The notes below the pieces were generated by a model that did no database searches, was not told where the DNA came from, and saw only the letters and a list, made by a program, of their open reading frames with translations. A DNA stretch of 64,000 bases from Polychytrium aggregatum (lineage: Eukaryota; Chytridiomycota; Chytridiomycetes; Polychytriales), in assembly GCF_025602895.1 (NCBI RefSeq), contig NW_026516348.1, positions 33,876-97,875 of the forward strand, in the 5' to 3' direction. This document shows, in pieces, positions 18,375 through 27,001 of the stretch. Numbering within the stretch: the stretch's first letter is position 1; each line of letters starts with the position of its first letter. Both the position numbers and the translations under genes were made by a program.

Positions 18375-18683
18375 TGTAACGTCCACTACTGGGACGTTGG
18401 GGCAAGACGGGGAGGGAGGGGGTACAAGACAAGACAGGACGGGGCAGAACAGGGCGGTGCTAGGCTACTCTAGCGGACGGGTGAGCTCGGGGAGCACTTA
18501 CGTTTATTCACGATAAAACCGAACTCCAGACAAACGGGGGGAACGGGGGCAACCCGCAGGTATACCCTGCGGTGGCCTGCCTGCGGTGCGTGAAAACGCA
18601 AAGCGCAGCACAGGTCACGACCCACTGCGCCGCGCAGTACGCGCAGTACGCGCAGCACAGCGTCGGAGATACCATCTCCTACA
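18375..18683 (-). repeat. 5' LTR of A1 (309 bp)
   Basis: Same length and sequence by eye as 13217-13525; followed by CATGG. Confidence 0.93.
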
Positions 18684-19116
18684 CATGGTGTCGACCATGA
18701 ATCTCCATTCGCTCAATCTGGACTTTTGCGAGAACCTGGTGTCCTTCATCACGCTGCCTCCGACCCCTCGTCTGAGCTACCTTTCTGCTCGCAACTCTGG
18801 CATCGCCACGCTCATGGGGATGCCAACCATGAATCGACTCACCACTCTGGATATCACGAACACTCGCATCACCAAGCTCGACTGCGGTGGTGCGATGCCA
18901 AGGTTGCAATCCTTGTTCATGGGCAACACCCCCGTCTTGACTTTTGAGGACGCCCCCGTCTTTGAGGACCTTCGCGTGTTGACTTTCCAGCCCGATATGC
19001 TCAACCCCATGGGTCGTCTGTCCTTTGTGAAGTTCGCCCAGTCCCATCCAGACATGTTCTACTCCTTTGCATCTGACGATCGTCACAACGACTCGGATAG
19101 CGATGAGGATTTGTGA
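18684..19116 (+). pseudogene. F-box/LRR-like protein, 3' part after A1
   Basis: The frame of the 11851 gene continues here: LHSLNLDFCENLVSFITLP, LSYLSARNSGIATLMGMP, LTTLDITNTRITKLD, LQSLFMGNTP, an acidic tail DSDSDEDL, then TGA at 19114-19116. The repeats have the same 21-23-residue spacing as the 5' part, which confirms that the two halves were one gene. It now lacks its own start. Confidence 0.8.
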
Positions 19117-19556
19117 TTTGTGGTGCAAATATACGCAGTGGAATGGTCTTGCGCTCGTGCAGTCTCTGTAGAGCCATATACTGGCTGGGCGAGGTGATGC
19201 GATCGAAAGGTCTTCAGGGCCATAGCAGGTCACGTGGTTGGATGGGAAGGGACAAGAGTCGTGGAAGTGCCTTGTTGAGCAGAAGCGAGTTTAGTCCACT
19301 CGATAGCGCGTGCCACCGACATGGTGGGTCCGGGAGTTCGATTCCTCGTACGTGCTCTTTCTGAAAAACACACACACACTCCACTGAACCTTTCGTCATT
19401 CAATCGACTTGGTGGTTGCCCTATGGTAACTCTGGTTCGATCCTCTCGAATGGGGATAGGCGGTTTTGCTCCGTGGTGGTTTGTATTTTGGCGTGCCACC
19501 CACCCGAAAAATTCGTTTTTGCTCGCGTTTCTGCCCGCGATCCGGCCAGGCCAGCC
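19117..19556. other. Non-coding gap with tRNA-like relic
   Basis: About 440 bases without a plausible gene. 19270-19352 can fold in part like a tRNA: GAGCA/TGCTC ends, a CGAG...CTCG D-arm, CCAC/GTGG anticodon stem, and a GAGTTCGATTCC B-box-like T-arm with mismatches. A second GGTTCGATCC B-box-like motif lies near 19434-19443, also without a complete cloverleaf. A CA microsatellite lies at 19369-19379. I cannot assign an anticodon. Confidence 0.3.
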
Positions 19557-20363
19557 TCAGCTCGACACGACCACCACCTTTGCACCGCTATTCACAATCA
19601 TCCATGCCTGCACCTGGTTATCCCACAGGAACTGCGTCGACTCGCCTCTATATTGCAGCTGGATCGCATAGCTCTGCCCGGATGGAACGGTTCCGCCACG
19701 AACGACCGGCACGAAGCGCCCCTTGACGACCAGAGGGGATGTGCCGGGCGACGACACCATCAAGATCTTCGTGTGGCCGTCTTGCACACCGTTCGGCAGC
19801 ACGATGGATGCCGCTTGCGTCCATGAGATGTAAGTGGCCTGGACGAGCACGCTGATCTGTGTCGAGTTGTCGTTTGCCGCACTCAGCCGCTCGACGCTGA
19901 TGAATACCCGGTTGCTCAGCGCTAGATCTCCTGCCAGATCGACCGTCCCCGTCCCCGGATTGAGCTGCAGATCTCCCTGCGACTCGATTGTGTTGTTTGC
20001 GATGGTGATCTCACCCAGCTGTGTGCTCTGATCCACCGTCAGACTCGCCTGCAGCGTCAGGCTCCCTGGGTATGGATTCCCGCCAAAGGTGCCTGGGTTC
20101 CATATGAATCCCTGGTGTCCGTAGACATCGAGGAACCACACGCCACCCGTCACCGTGATCGATGTGAACGTTCCCGGGGCCGGCAGCTGGTTGCCGATGA
20201 TAAAGTTGTCTGCGGTGCCGCCCGAGATGATGATGTTGTTGAAGGTGCCGGTCTGGGCCTGTTGGCTGAGCATCTGCAGCAGCGCGGGGATGTCGATGCT
20301 GTCGGTGACGTCCTGGCCGGTGAAGCCCGTCAGGGACTTGCGACTGTAACCGCTCTTGTTCAT
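19557..20363 (-). CDS. Beta-rich protein, candidate virion surface protein
   Basis: 268 residues starting MNKSGYSRKSLTGFTG. After a short helical head (DIPALLQMLSQQAQTGTFN) it is almost entirely alternating hydrophobic/polar strands with G/N/T turns, e.g. IIISGGTADNFIIGNQLP, FTSITVTGG, LTVDQSTQLGEITIANNTIE and DLAGDLALSN. The C-terminal ~110 residues (RVFISVERLSA to AKVVVVSS) look like a compact beta domain. The pattern suggests a fibre- or capsid-associated protein, an inference with no family match. It diverges from the 20449 gene over 85 bases. Confidence 0.7.
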   Translation of the reverse strand: MNKSGYSRKSLTGFTGQDVTDSIDIPALLQMLSQQAQTGTFNNIIISGGTADNFIIGNQLPAPGTFTSITVTGGVWFLDVYGHQGFIWNPGTFGGNPYPGSLTLQASLTVDQSTQLGEITIANNTIESQGDLQLNPGTGTVDLAGDLALSNRVFISVERLSAANDNSTQISVLVQATYISWTQAASIVLPNGVQDGHTKILMVSSPGTSPLVVKGRFVPVVRGGTVPSGQSYAIQLQYRGESTQFLWDNQVQAWMIVNSGAKVVVVSS

Positions 20364-20448
20364 TCTCTGCTCGCTTGCTCACTTGTTCACTGCTCACCCA
20401 GTTTTTTTTGTATGTTTCTGTTCAGCAACACATACACATATCCAGGAT
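20364..20448. promoter_or_regulatory. Divergent promoter region
   Basis: 85 bases with a T8 run (20402-20409) and CATACACATATCC just before the 20449 ATG. Confidence 0.35.
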
Positions 20449-21267
20449 ATGGCCGCCGTCGACCCCCATCACGATGAAGTCTATCGCTTCTTCCACGACC
20501 AGCCGATCAAGGAGTGGGATGAGAACCAGTTGAAGCACATCATCTACCACCTCCCCACCTTCAATCGCATCAAGACTGCCATCGACCTGTTGAAGCAGGA
20601 CCCTGTCAGCAACAAGACCCATGTCATCAACTCGCTCTCCGAGCTCTTCCCAAAGTTCATTTGGTCCTCGGCCAGTGCCGACAACAATATCGATATCGTC
20701 CGATCCGTCGAGAACGATATTGTCGACGCTCTGATCCAAAAGATCAACCCAGCCTTTGTCTCTGCTGACGTGTCCTCGATTTCCGTCTACGATGAGCAGG
20801 TCATCGATCCCTATTTCAACCGCAACGAGCTCAAGCGCGACATGAGCATTGGACGCCAGATCGACCCTCATGCCACCTGCCCCGTCTATGCCCTGGCTCA
20901 TGTGGTTTACTTGCGCACCATCGACCGTCTCCGCGTTGGTCCGCTGACGCAATGCATTCCCGATGCTCTTGCCCGCTTCCCCGACTATGGCTACTTGATT
21001 CTCATTCTGGCTGCCCTCGTTCGCATTGACAACAAGACATTTGGCCTGCCTCCCAACGACAAGGCGGTCGTTTGCGAGACCCTGACCAAGGCCTGGAATC
21101 TCCACATGAGCAAGACCCCCGAGAAGTTCCTCGAGGACATTCAGAAGGACATTCTGGATCCCAAGATCGCTCACAATCCAATCACTGGCGAGAAGTTTGA
21201 AACCCCCAGCAACCCCATCGCACAGATTGTGACTCAGGTGGGCAGCGGAAACTGGAAATTTTTTTAA
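20449..21267 (+). CDS. Hypothetical protein, 272 aa
   Basis: Starts MAAVDPHHDEVYRFFHDQ at the first ATG after the promoter region; the frame is open further upstream but without a good start. The protein is soluble and mostly helical, with a hydrophobic helix LILILAALVRIDNKTFG near residue 185 and an acidic-basic C-terminus. No recognised motif. It is intact and 21 bases from the next small gene on the same strand. Function unknown. Confidence 0.7.
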   Translation: MAAVDPHHDEVYRFFHDQPIKEWDENQLKHIIYHLPTFNRIKTAIDLLKQDPVSNKTHVINSLSELFPKFIWSSASADNNIDIVRSVENDIVDALIQKINPAFVSADVSSISVYDEQVIDPYFNRNELKRDMSIGRQIDPHATCPVYALAHVVYLRTIDRLRVGPLTQCIPDALARFPDYGYLILILAALVRIDNKTFGLPPNDKAVVCETLTKAWNLHMSKTPEKFLEDIQKDILDPKIAHNPITGEKFETPSNPIAQIVTQVGSGNWKFF

Positions 21268-21288
21268 TACAGCACCATTCAAACATCA

Positions 21289-21489
21289 ATGACCCCACTC
21301 TATAGCGTGCTGGTCATGTTTATGGCCATTCTTGTTTACGATCTGATGACTAAACCGAACCGCCAGTCCCTCTGGAACCGCATTAAAGATGCAGCATTCC
21401 CAAGCTGCATCCTGTGGATCCTCTTGTCTCTTACCACGAGGCAAAGTGACCCTCCCACCAACGACCTCTACGTTCCGATCGGCGCATGA
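21289..21489 (+). CDS. Small membrane protein, 66 aa
   Basis: MTPLYSVLVMFMAILVYDLM forms an N-terminal membrane segment; a second, weaker one is FPSCILWILLSLTT (residues ~37-50). A short frame in a gap between two viral genes, with hydrophobic profile typical of small virion membrane proteins. No family known to me. Confidence 0.5.
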   Translation: MTPLYSVLVMFMAILVYDLMTKPNRQSLWNRIKDAAFPSCILWILLSLTTRQSDPPTNDLYVPIGA

Positions 21490-21546
21490 TCCAAGACCCT
21501 ACTGGTTGTCTCCCTCGCGCCACAATCCGAGACTCGAATCGCCCCC

Positions 21547-21554
21547 TATATATT
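21547..21554 (+). promoter_or_regulatory. TATA-like box of the capping-enzyme gene
   Basis: CCCTATATATTC context (21545-21556), 81 bases before the ATG at 21635. The same 12-mer core is upstream of the 32020 gene. Confidence 0.55.
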
Positions 21555-21634
21555 CTGGAGCATCCGCCGAGTGGCTACCGCATTTTTTTCTCCACGCTCG
21601 TAGAGATCCGTTTGTCCCATCCCTACGAACAACG

Positions 21635-22210
21635 ATGCGCAACTCACCCCAAGGCAACCATCCAGGTAATGGCACCCAGTCCCAGTACCACCGTCGCCAG
21701 CAACCCCATCATGGCTACCAGCACCAGCAGCAGATCAGTGGGATCAAGGACGATTTCCGCAATTACATCAGCTCCTGCTACGATCACATTGCCCATGCGA
21801 AGCGCACCGGTCTCAGCATCAACTACGAGCTCGAATTCCGCTTTGGCGATCCGCTCTGCAGAGCCCACGCCTCTGGGGAAAGCGATCATCGCGTTGAGAC
21901 CGGTGTGCGTCGGCACATCTTCCTCCGGGCCCAGGAACGTCTGGCCGATTACTTCCATCGGACCGACGTTTTTAACGATCGCTACACCAAGAACCACCTG
22001 CGCTATCGGTTCGCCGTCTGCGGCGACGAGTACTTGCCGCTCGTCGTGATCCACAAGCGCCAGGTTTCCTTCAAGTTGATCCACGGGCTCGCCGTCAAGG
22101 CAGTACTCTCCGACGAGCAAGTCGTCAACAACGCCCCCTTCCCGATCCAAGCCAACCAGATCGATTTCACCCGCGACAAGGTCGTCCACACCTACCTCCT
22201 CGGCGGAAAC
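21635..22210 (+). pseudogene. mRNA-capping enzyme, 5' part (RNA triphosphatase), interrupted by A2
   Basis: Start at MRNSPQGNHPGNG, with a Gln/His-rich head. Residues ~66-73 contain YELEFRFG, the first ExE glutamate strand of the metal-dependent (tunnel-fold) RNA triphosphatases. RYRFAV, LPLVVIHKRQVSFK and later strands with alternating basic residues fit the tunnel. The protein is cut at residue 192 after GGN; the GAAAC duplication and the next codon TGG at 27002 restore the frame. The enzyme would remove the gamma phosphate of nascent viral mRNA, the first capping step. A fused triphosphatase-guanylyltransferase is typical of several NCLDV groups. Confidence 0.85.
22206..22210. repeat. Target-site duplication of A2 (left copy)
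   Basis: GAAAC; second copy at 26997-27001. Confidence 0.92.
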
Positions 22211-22519
22211 TGTAGGAGATGGTATCTCCGACGCTGTGCTGCGCGTACTGCGCGTACTGCGCGGCGCAGTGGGTCGTGACCTGTGCTGCGCTTTGCGTTT
22301 TCACGCACCGCAGGCAGGCCACCGCAGGGTATACCTGCGGGTTGCCCCCGTTCCCCCCGTTTGTCTGGAGTTCGGTTTTATCGTGAATAAACGTAAGTGC
22401 TCCCCGAGCTCACCCGTCCGCTAGAGTAGCCTAGCACCGCCCTGTTCTGCCCCGTCCTGTCTTGTCTTGTACCCCCTCCCTCCCCGTCTTGCCCCAACGT
22501 CCCAGTAGTGGACGTTACA
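22211..22519 (+). repeat. 5' LTR of A2
   Basis: 309 bp, TGTAGGAG...GTTACA. Primer site TGGTAGCATCGG directly follows at 22520-22531. Confidence 0.93.
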
Positions 22520-22641
22520 TGGTAGCATCGGAAATCCTCGTCTTGTTTTCGTCCTGTTTGTCCTCTTTCTAGATCCTCAAGCTGGATCCCGCCTCTCTTG
22601 CCGACCGACTCTCCTCTCTGTCCCTGGAGCCTGCCCCTGCC

Positions 22642-23463
22642 ATGAGCAACCCCCGCCCACTTCCGGAAGCCTTCCTCAAGACCTTCCGTGCCCCAGTGTT
22701 TACTGGGAAGAGCCGCTCCTCCTCGGTGGAGGACTGGCTGCAGCAACTCGAGGACTACCTCGATGCTGCCCAAGTCGCCCCCACCCACCACATCGTCGCC
22801 GCCAAGCTCTGCTTAAAGGACCAGGCGTACCGTTGGTACCGCCGCCAAGGGTTCGACGAGCAGAGCGAAGGTGTGTTTGACGACTTCAAGGACCGCCTCC
22901 GTCGCCGCTTCGGCAGCCCCAATGCTGAACTCATTGCCCGTGACAAGCTATACTCTCTCGTGCAGCGTGGTTCTGTGACCCGCTACATCGAGGAGTTTGA
23001 AGACCTCTCCTCCCAGATTGAGGAGCTGGGCTCTGCTGATGCGATGTACCTCTTCCAGAAGGGCCTCAAGCCCAAGATCAGAGAGTACATCGCCAGCAAC
23101 CCTGATGCCCGCAAGTCCCTGGACGTGATGATGGACGTTGCCGAGAACCTCGACAACGTCCAGTACCATGGCCGCCAGTTCTACCCGCAGCTGGCAGGCG
23201 GCCATCGGTCTCATCACGTCCCAGCCCGTCCGCCTCGCCCGGCCCCGCCCGCAAGACCCATGCCTGAGCCCATGGACGTTGACGTCAACGCCATGGAGGC
23301 TCGTGGCCCTCCCCGCTCCCGGTTCCAGCAAGCTGCCACTGTCTCCCCCAAGGACAGACAGAAGCAGGAGGACCTCCGCCATGGTTCCTGCTTCTTCTGT
23401 CACCGACCGGGACACCAGGCCAAGGAGTGCCCCATGAAGTCGGGAAACGGCCGACCCTACTAG
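22642..23463 (+). CDS. gag: Element A2 Gag
   Basis: 273 residues with the same predicted sequence as A1 Gag: capsid region, proline-rich linker and [15 protein letters not shown] knuckle. The ATG at 22642 follows GCC CCT GCC. It is complete, so this deleted element can still supply particle protein. Confidence 0.93.
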   Translation: MSNPRPLPEAFLKTFRAPVFTGKSRSSSVEDWLQQLEDYLDAAQVAPTHHIVAAKLCLKDQAYRWYRRQGFDEQSEGVFDDFKDRLRRRFGSPNAELIARDKLYSLVQRGSVTRYIEEFEDLSSQIEELGSADAMYLFQKGLKPKIREYIASNPDARKSLDVMMDVAENLDNVQYHGRQFYPQLAGGHRSHHVPARPPRPAPPARPMPEPMDVDVNAMEARGPPRSRFQQAATVSPKDRQKQEDLRHGSCFFCHRPGHQAKECPMKSGNGRPY

Positions 23464-23485
23464 GTGGCTCTGGAGCCCTAGTAGG
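23442..23485 (+). promoter_or_regulatory. Predicted -1 frameshift signal, A2
   Basis: GGGAAAC at 23442-23448, spacer 23449-23455, outer arms CCTACTAG (23456-23463) and CTAGTAGG (23478-23485), inner arms GGCTC (23466-23470) and GAGCC (23473-23477). Gag TAG is 23461-23463. Confidence 0.8.
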
Positions 23486-26400
23486 AGACCAACGCCGTGG
23501 ATTGCTCAATGCAGTCCACGCGTCTCCAGAGGAAGTTCACCTCGCCCCCTCCCCCGAAGGAGAAACAAACCAAGTGTTGTGCGTCGTGCGAGAGGTGCAT
23601 GGTGGCGCAAGCCGCCTGCCTCTCCACGAACGTGAAGAGAAAACCAAAATTGAAAACCAAAACAAAAAAGAAAATCAAGAACCCTTGAGGGACAGGACCG
23701 CCTGTGCCCTCACCCCTGTCAAGTCGTGTGTGTCGGATGCTTCCGACATGTGTCCGCAAGCCGTGGACGTCGTGTGCAATGGCGTGCTGACGCCGCAGGC
23801 CCCCGCAATGGCCGAACCCTATCCAAAATGTCCGAGTGGCCGTGATGAAGCCAACCAAGACCAAGTGTCGCCCGTTCCCCCAAGTCAAGTCATGGTGCAG
23901 GAGGCTGTGCAGGAGGACCATGAAGAGTCCCTGCTGTACCTCCCTGCCACCGTCCAAGGTCACACCGTCCGAATGATGGTGGACTCTGGAGCAAGCTGCA
24001 ACTTTGTCAGCAGACGCTTGCTCCAGGAGCTCAACATACATGCAACCAAGAAGAAGTCGCCGATGAGTGTGGCGCTTGCAGACGATCGTGTGCAGCAGTG
24101 CACACACCAAGTGGTCCTGCGAGTGGCCCTCCATCCCAAGTACCATCCTGTCCTGTTGTTCCAAGTGATCGACACCAAGTTCGATGCCATCCTCGGCATG
24201 AGCTGGCTTGCTCGTGCCGAGCCGACTCCAGTCGTCGACTGGAAAGGCCGCACTGTCCGTGTTGGCCCTGACATTGTCCTGCAGGGCATGGCCTCACCCA
24301 ACATGCCACCTCTCCTCTCAGCCATGCAATTCAAGAGGCTGATCAAGAAGGACACGTCGTTCCTCTGTGTCGTGCGTGAGGTCGACGACACCGACCAAGC
24401 CGGTCCCGGTCCCCCGCCTGTGGTGACCAAGCTGCTCGACGAGTACAAGGACGTATTCCCCGACCAGTTGCCACAATGCCTGCCACCCCAACGCACCGTC
24501 GATCATCGCATCGACATCGAACCAGGCTCGTCGCCTCCGTCAAGACCGACGTACCAACTGTCGCTGACGGAGATGGACGAACTCAAGCGCCAGTTGGATG
24601 ACCTCCTCGCCCATGGGTTCATCCGCCCGAGCCAGTCACCGTATGGTGCACCAGTGCTCTTTGTCAAGAAGAAAGAAGGTGATCTCAGGATGTGCGTCGA
24701 CTATCGCGCACTAAACAAACAGACCATCAAGAACACCTACCCGTTGCCCAGGATCGACGAGTTGATGGATCGTCTGAGTGGAGCAAAGGTCTTTAGCAAG
24801 ATAGACCTCCGCTCAGGCTACCATCAGATCCGCATCCACGAGGATGATGTCCACAAGACCGCCTTCAGGACTCGCTACGGACTGTACGAGTTCCTAGTGC
24901 TGCCGTTCGGATTGACGAACGCACCTGCCACGTTCATGCAGCTGATGAACGATGTGTTCCGCCAAGAGCTCGACAACTCTGTCATCGTGTACCTGGATGA
25001 TATCCTTGTGTACAGCAAGGATGAAGCGACCCATGAAGGTCATGTCGCCCGCGTGCTGGCCAAGCTACGCGAGCACAAGTTGTATGCCAAACTGTCCAAG
25101 TGTGAGTTCTTCAAGAATCAAGTCCCGTTCCTGGGACACGTTGTCTCAGGAAGAGGAATCGAAGTCGACCCCGCCAAGGTCAAGTCTGTGGTCGAGTGGC
25201 CGCCGCTCGCATGCGTCTCTGACGTGCAGTCGTTTCTCGGTCTCGTCAACTACTACCGCCGATTCATCCCCGATCTGGCGCGCACTGCCGGTCCACTCAC
25301 AGACCTACTCCGCAAAGAGTGCCCCTTCGTGTGGGACCACCCACAACGCCAAGCGTTCGAGACCCTCAAGCACGCCTTGACGAACGCTCCTGTCCTCGCT
25401 GTGTTCGACCCGAACACGGATGTCTCCGTGCACACCGACGCCTCCGACTTTGCGGTGGGAGCTGTTTTGATGCAGGAGGGAAGGCCCGTTGCCTTCGAGT
25501 CGCGCAAACTGTCCCAACACGAGATCAACTATCCCGTGCACGAGAAGGAGCAGCTTGCGATCATCTACGCGCTGCAGAAGTTCCGAGTGTACCTCCACGG
25601 TACCGCCAAGCCCTTCAAGATTGTGACGGACCACCAGTCACTGCGTTACCTCGACACCAAGAAGAACCTGAGCCGACGCCAAGCGCGATGGATGGAGTTC
25701 CTCGCCGAGTACAACTACGAGGTTGTATACCAGAAAGGCAAACTCAATGTGGTGCCTGACGCACTGTCCCGACGCCCCGACTACCAATTGGCGTCACTGT
25801 ACGAGTCGACTGTCAGTGTCGACAACACGATGCTGGATGTTGTCCGAGACAACATCGCCAACGACAAACAGTTCGGAGAACTGTTCCGAAAGGTGTCTAA
25901 GCTCCCCAAGGACGACGAATCATCCGAGTACACAGTGCGTGATGGCCTGCTCCTCCTGAAGAAGGACAGCCGTGTCTGTGTGCCGGACATTCCGTCGTTG
26001 AAGACCAAGTTGCTCCAAGAGGTCCACGACTCGCCCCTCGCTGGACACTTTGGAGTCGAGAAGACATACGACCGACTGGCCAAAGTCGCATACTGGCCTG
26101 GAATGAAGCGCACCGTCGAGAAGTACATCGAGTCCTGCCATACCTGCAAGATGGTCAAGTCACGCACGACCCGAGAGCAAGGATTGCTGCAACCCCTGCC
26201 TGTTCCCGACCGCCCCTGGACCAGCATGTCCATGGATCTCATCACGCATCTACCGACGACCAAGTTGGACCACGATGCAATCGCTGTCTTTGTCGACAGG
26301 TTCAGCAAGATGGCACACTTTGTGCCGTGCCAGACGACATGCTCCGCGCCTGACCTTGCACTGCTGTTCTTCAAGCATGTGTTCAAGCACCACGGCCTCC

Positions 26401-26678
26401 CAAAGTCCATCGTCAGTGATCGAGACCCCCGATTCACCTCCTTGTTTTGGACAAGTCTGTTCGACCATCTCGGCACCAAGCTGAACATGTCAACCTCGCA
26501 CCACCAACAAACGGATGGACAGTCCGAGCGGACGATCCGCACCCTCGAGCAATACCTGAGGACATACGCCTCGACCAGCCAAGACGACTGGGACATACAG
26601 CTGAGTAAATACGGTAAACACCTCGAGGAGCCCCAAATAAAGAGCACACGCAGGGCTCCTCGCAGGAAGCCTTCTTAA
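23449..26678 (+). pseudogene. pol: Element A2 Pol, integrase C-terminus and chromodomain deleted
   Basis: The open -1 frame gives about 1,083 residues against 1,310 in A1. Protease, RT (YLDDILVYS), RNase H and the integrase zinc finger are intact, and the DDE region is present to [11 protein letters not shown]. The frame then continues with [10 protein letters not shown], the tail normally found after the chromodomain. The lost 227 residues contain the end of the integrase catalytic fold, the GPF/Y-like region and the chromodomain. Reverse transcription should still work; integration by its own enzyme is unlikely. Confidence 0.9.
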
Positions 26679-26687
26679 GTGTGGGAG

Positions 26688-26996
26688 TGTAGGAGATGGT
26701 ATCTCCGACGCTGTGCTGCGCGTACTGCGCGTACTGCGCGGCGCAGTGGGTCGTGACCTGTGCTGCGCTTTGCGTTTTCACGCACCGCAGGCAGGCCACC
26801 GCAGGGTATACCTGCGGGTTGCCCCCGTTCCCCCCGTTTGTCTGGAGTTCGGTTTTATCGTGAATAAACGTAAGTGCTCCCCGAGCTCACCCGTCCGCTA
26901 GAGTAGCCTAGCACCGCCCTGTTCTGCCCCGTCCTGTCTTGTCTTGTACCCCCTCCCTCCCCGTCTTGCCCCAACGTCCCAGTAGTGGACGTTACA
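26688..26996 (+). repeat. 3' LTR of A2
   Basis: 309 bp, same as 22211-22519 by eye; followed by GAAAC. Confidence 0.93.
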
Positions 26997-27001
26997 GAAA
27001 C

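Larger units (their letters stand above)
13217..18683 (-). mobile_element. Element A1: full-length Ty3/gypsy chromovirus
   Basis: 5,467 bp on the minus strand, 309-bp LTRs that appear identical, CATGG target duplication. gag and pol are both undamaged. Pol has the gypsy order protease, RT, RNase H, integrase, chromodomain. The primer site (complement of 18363-18374, TGGTAGCATCGG) directly abuts the 5' LTR and matches the CCA end of a tRNA, starting TGGTAGC like initiator-Met primers, so this family is tRNA-primed, unlike B and C. It is probably autonomous and is the best candidate donor for A2 and A4. It splits the F-box/LRR-like gene. Confidence 0.95.
22211..26996 (+). mobile_element. Element A2: chromovirus A with 681-bp internal deletion
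   Basis: 4,786 bp, LTRs 22211-22519 and 26688-26996, GAAAC duplication. It matches A1/A3 throughout except for an exact 681-bp in-frame loss at 26599-26606, where two AGCTGAGT copies of the intact element have collapsed to one. The loss removes the end of the integrase core, the C-terminal domain and the whole chromodomain. Because the deleted copy has both LTRs and a target duplication, either deletion occurred during reverse transcription or a deleted genome was integrated with helper enzymes. Confidence 0.95.
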
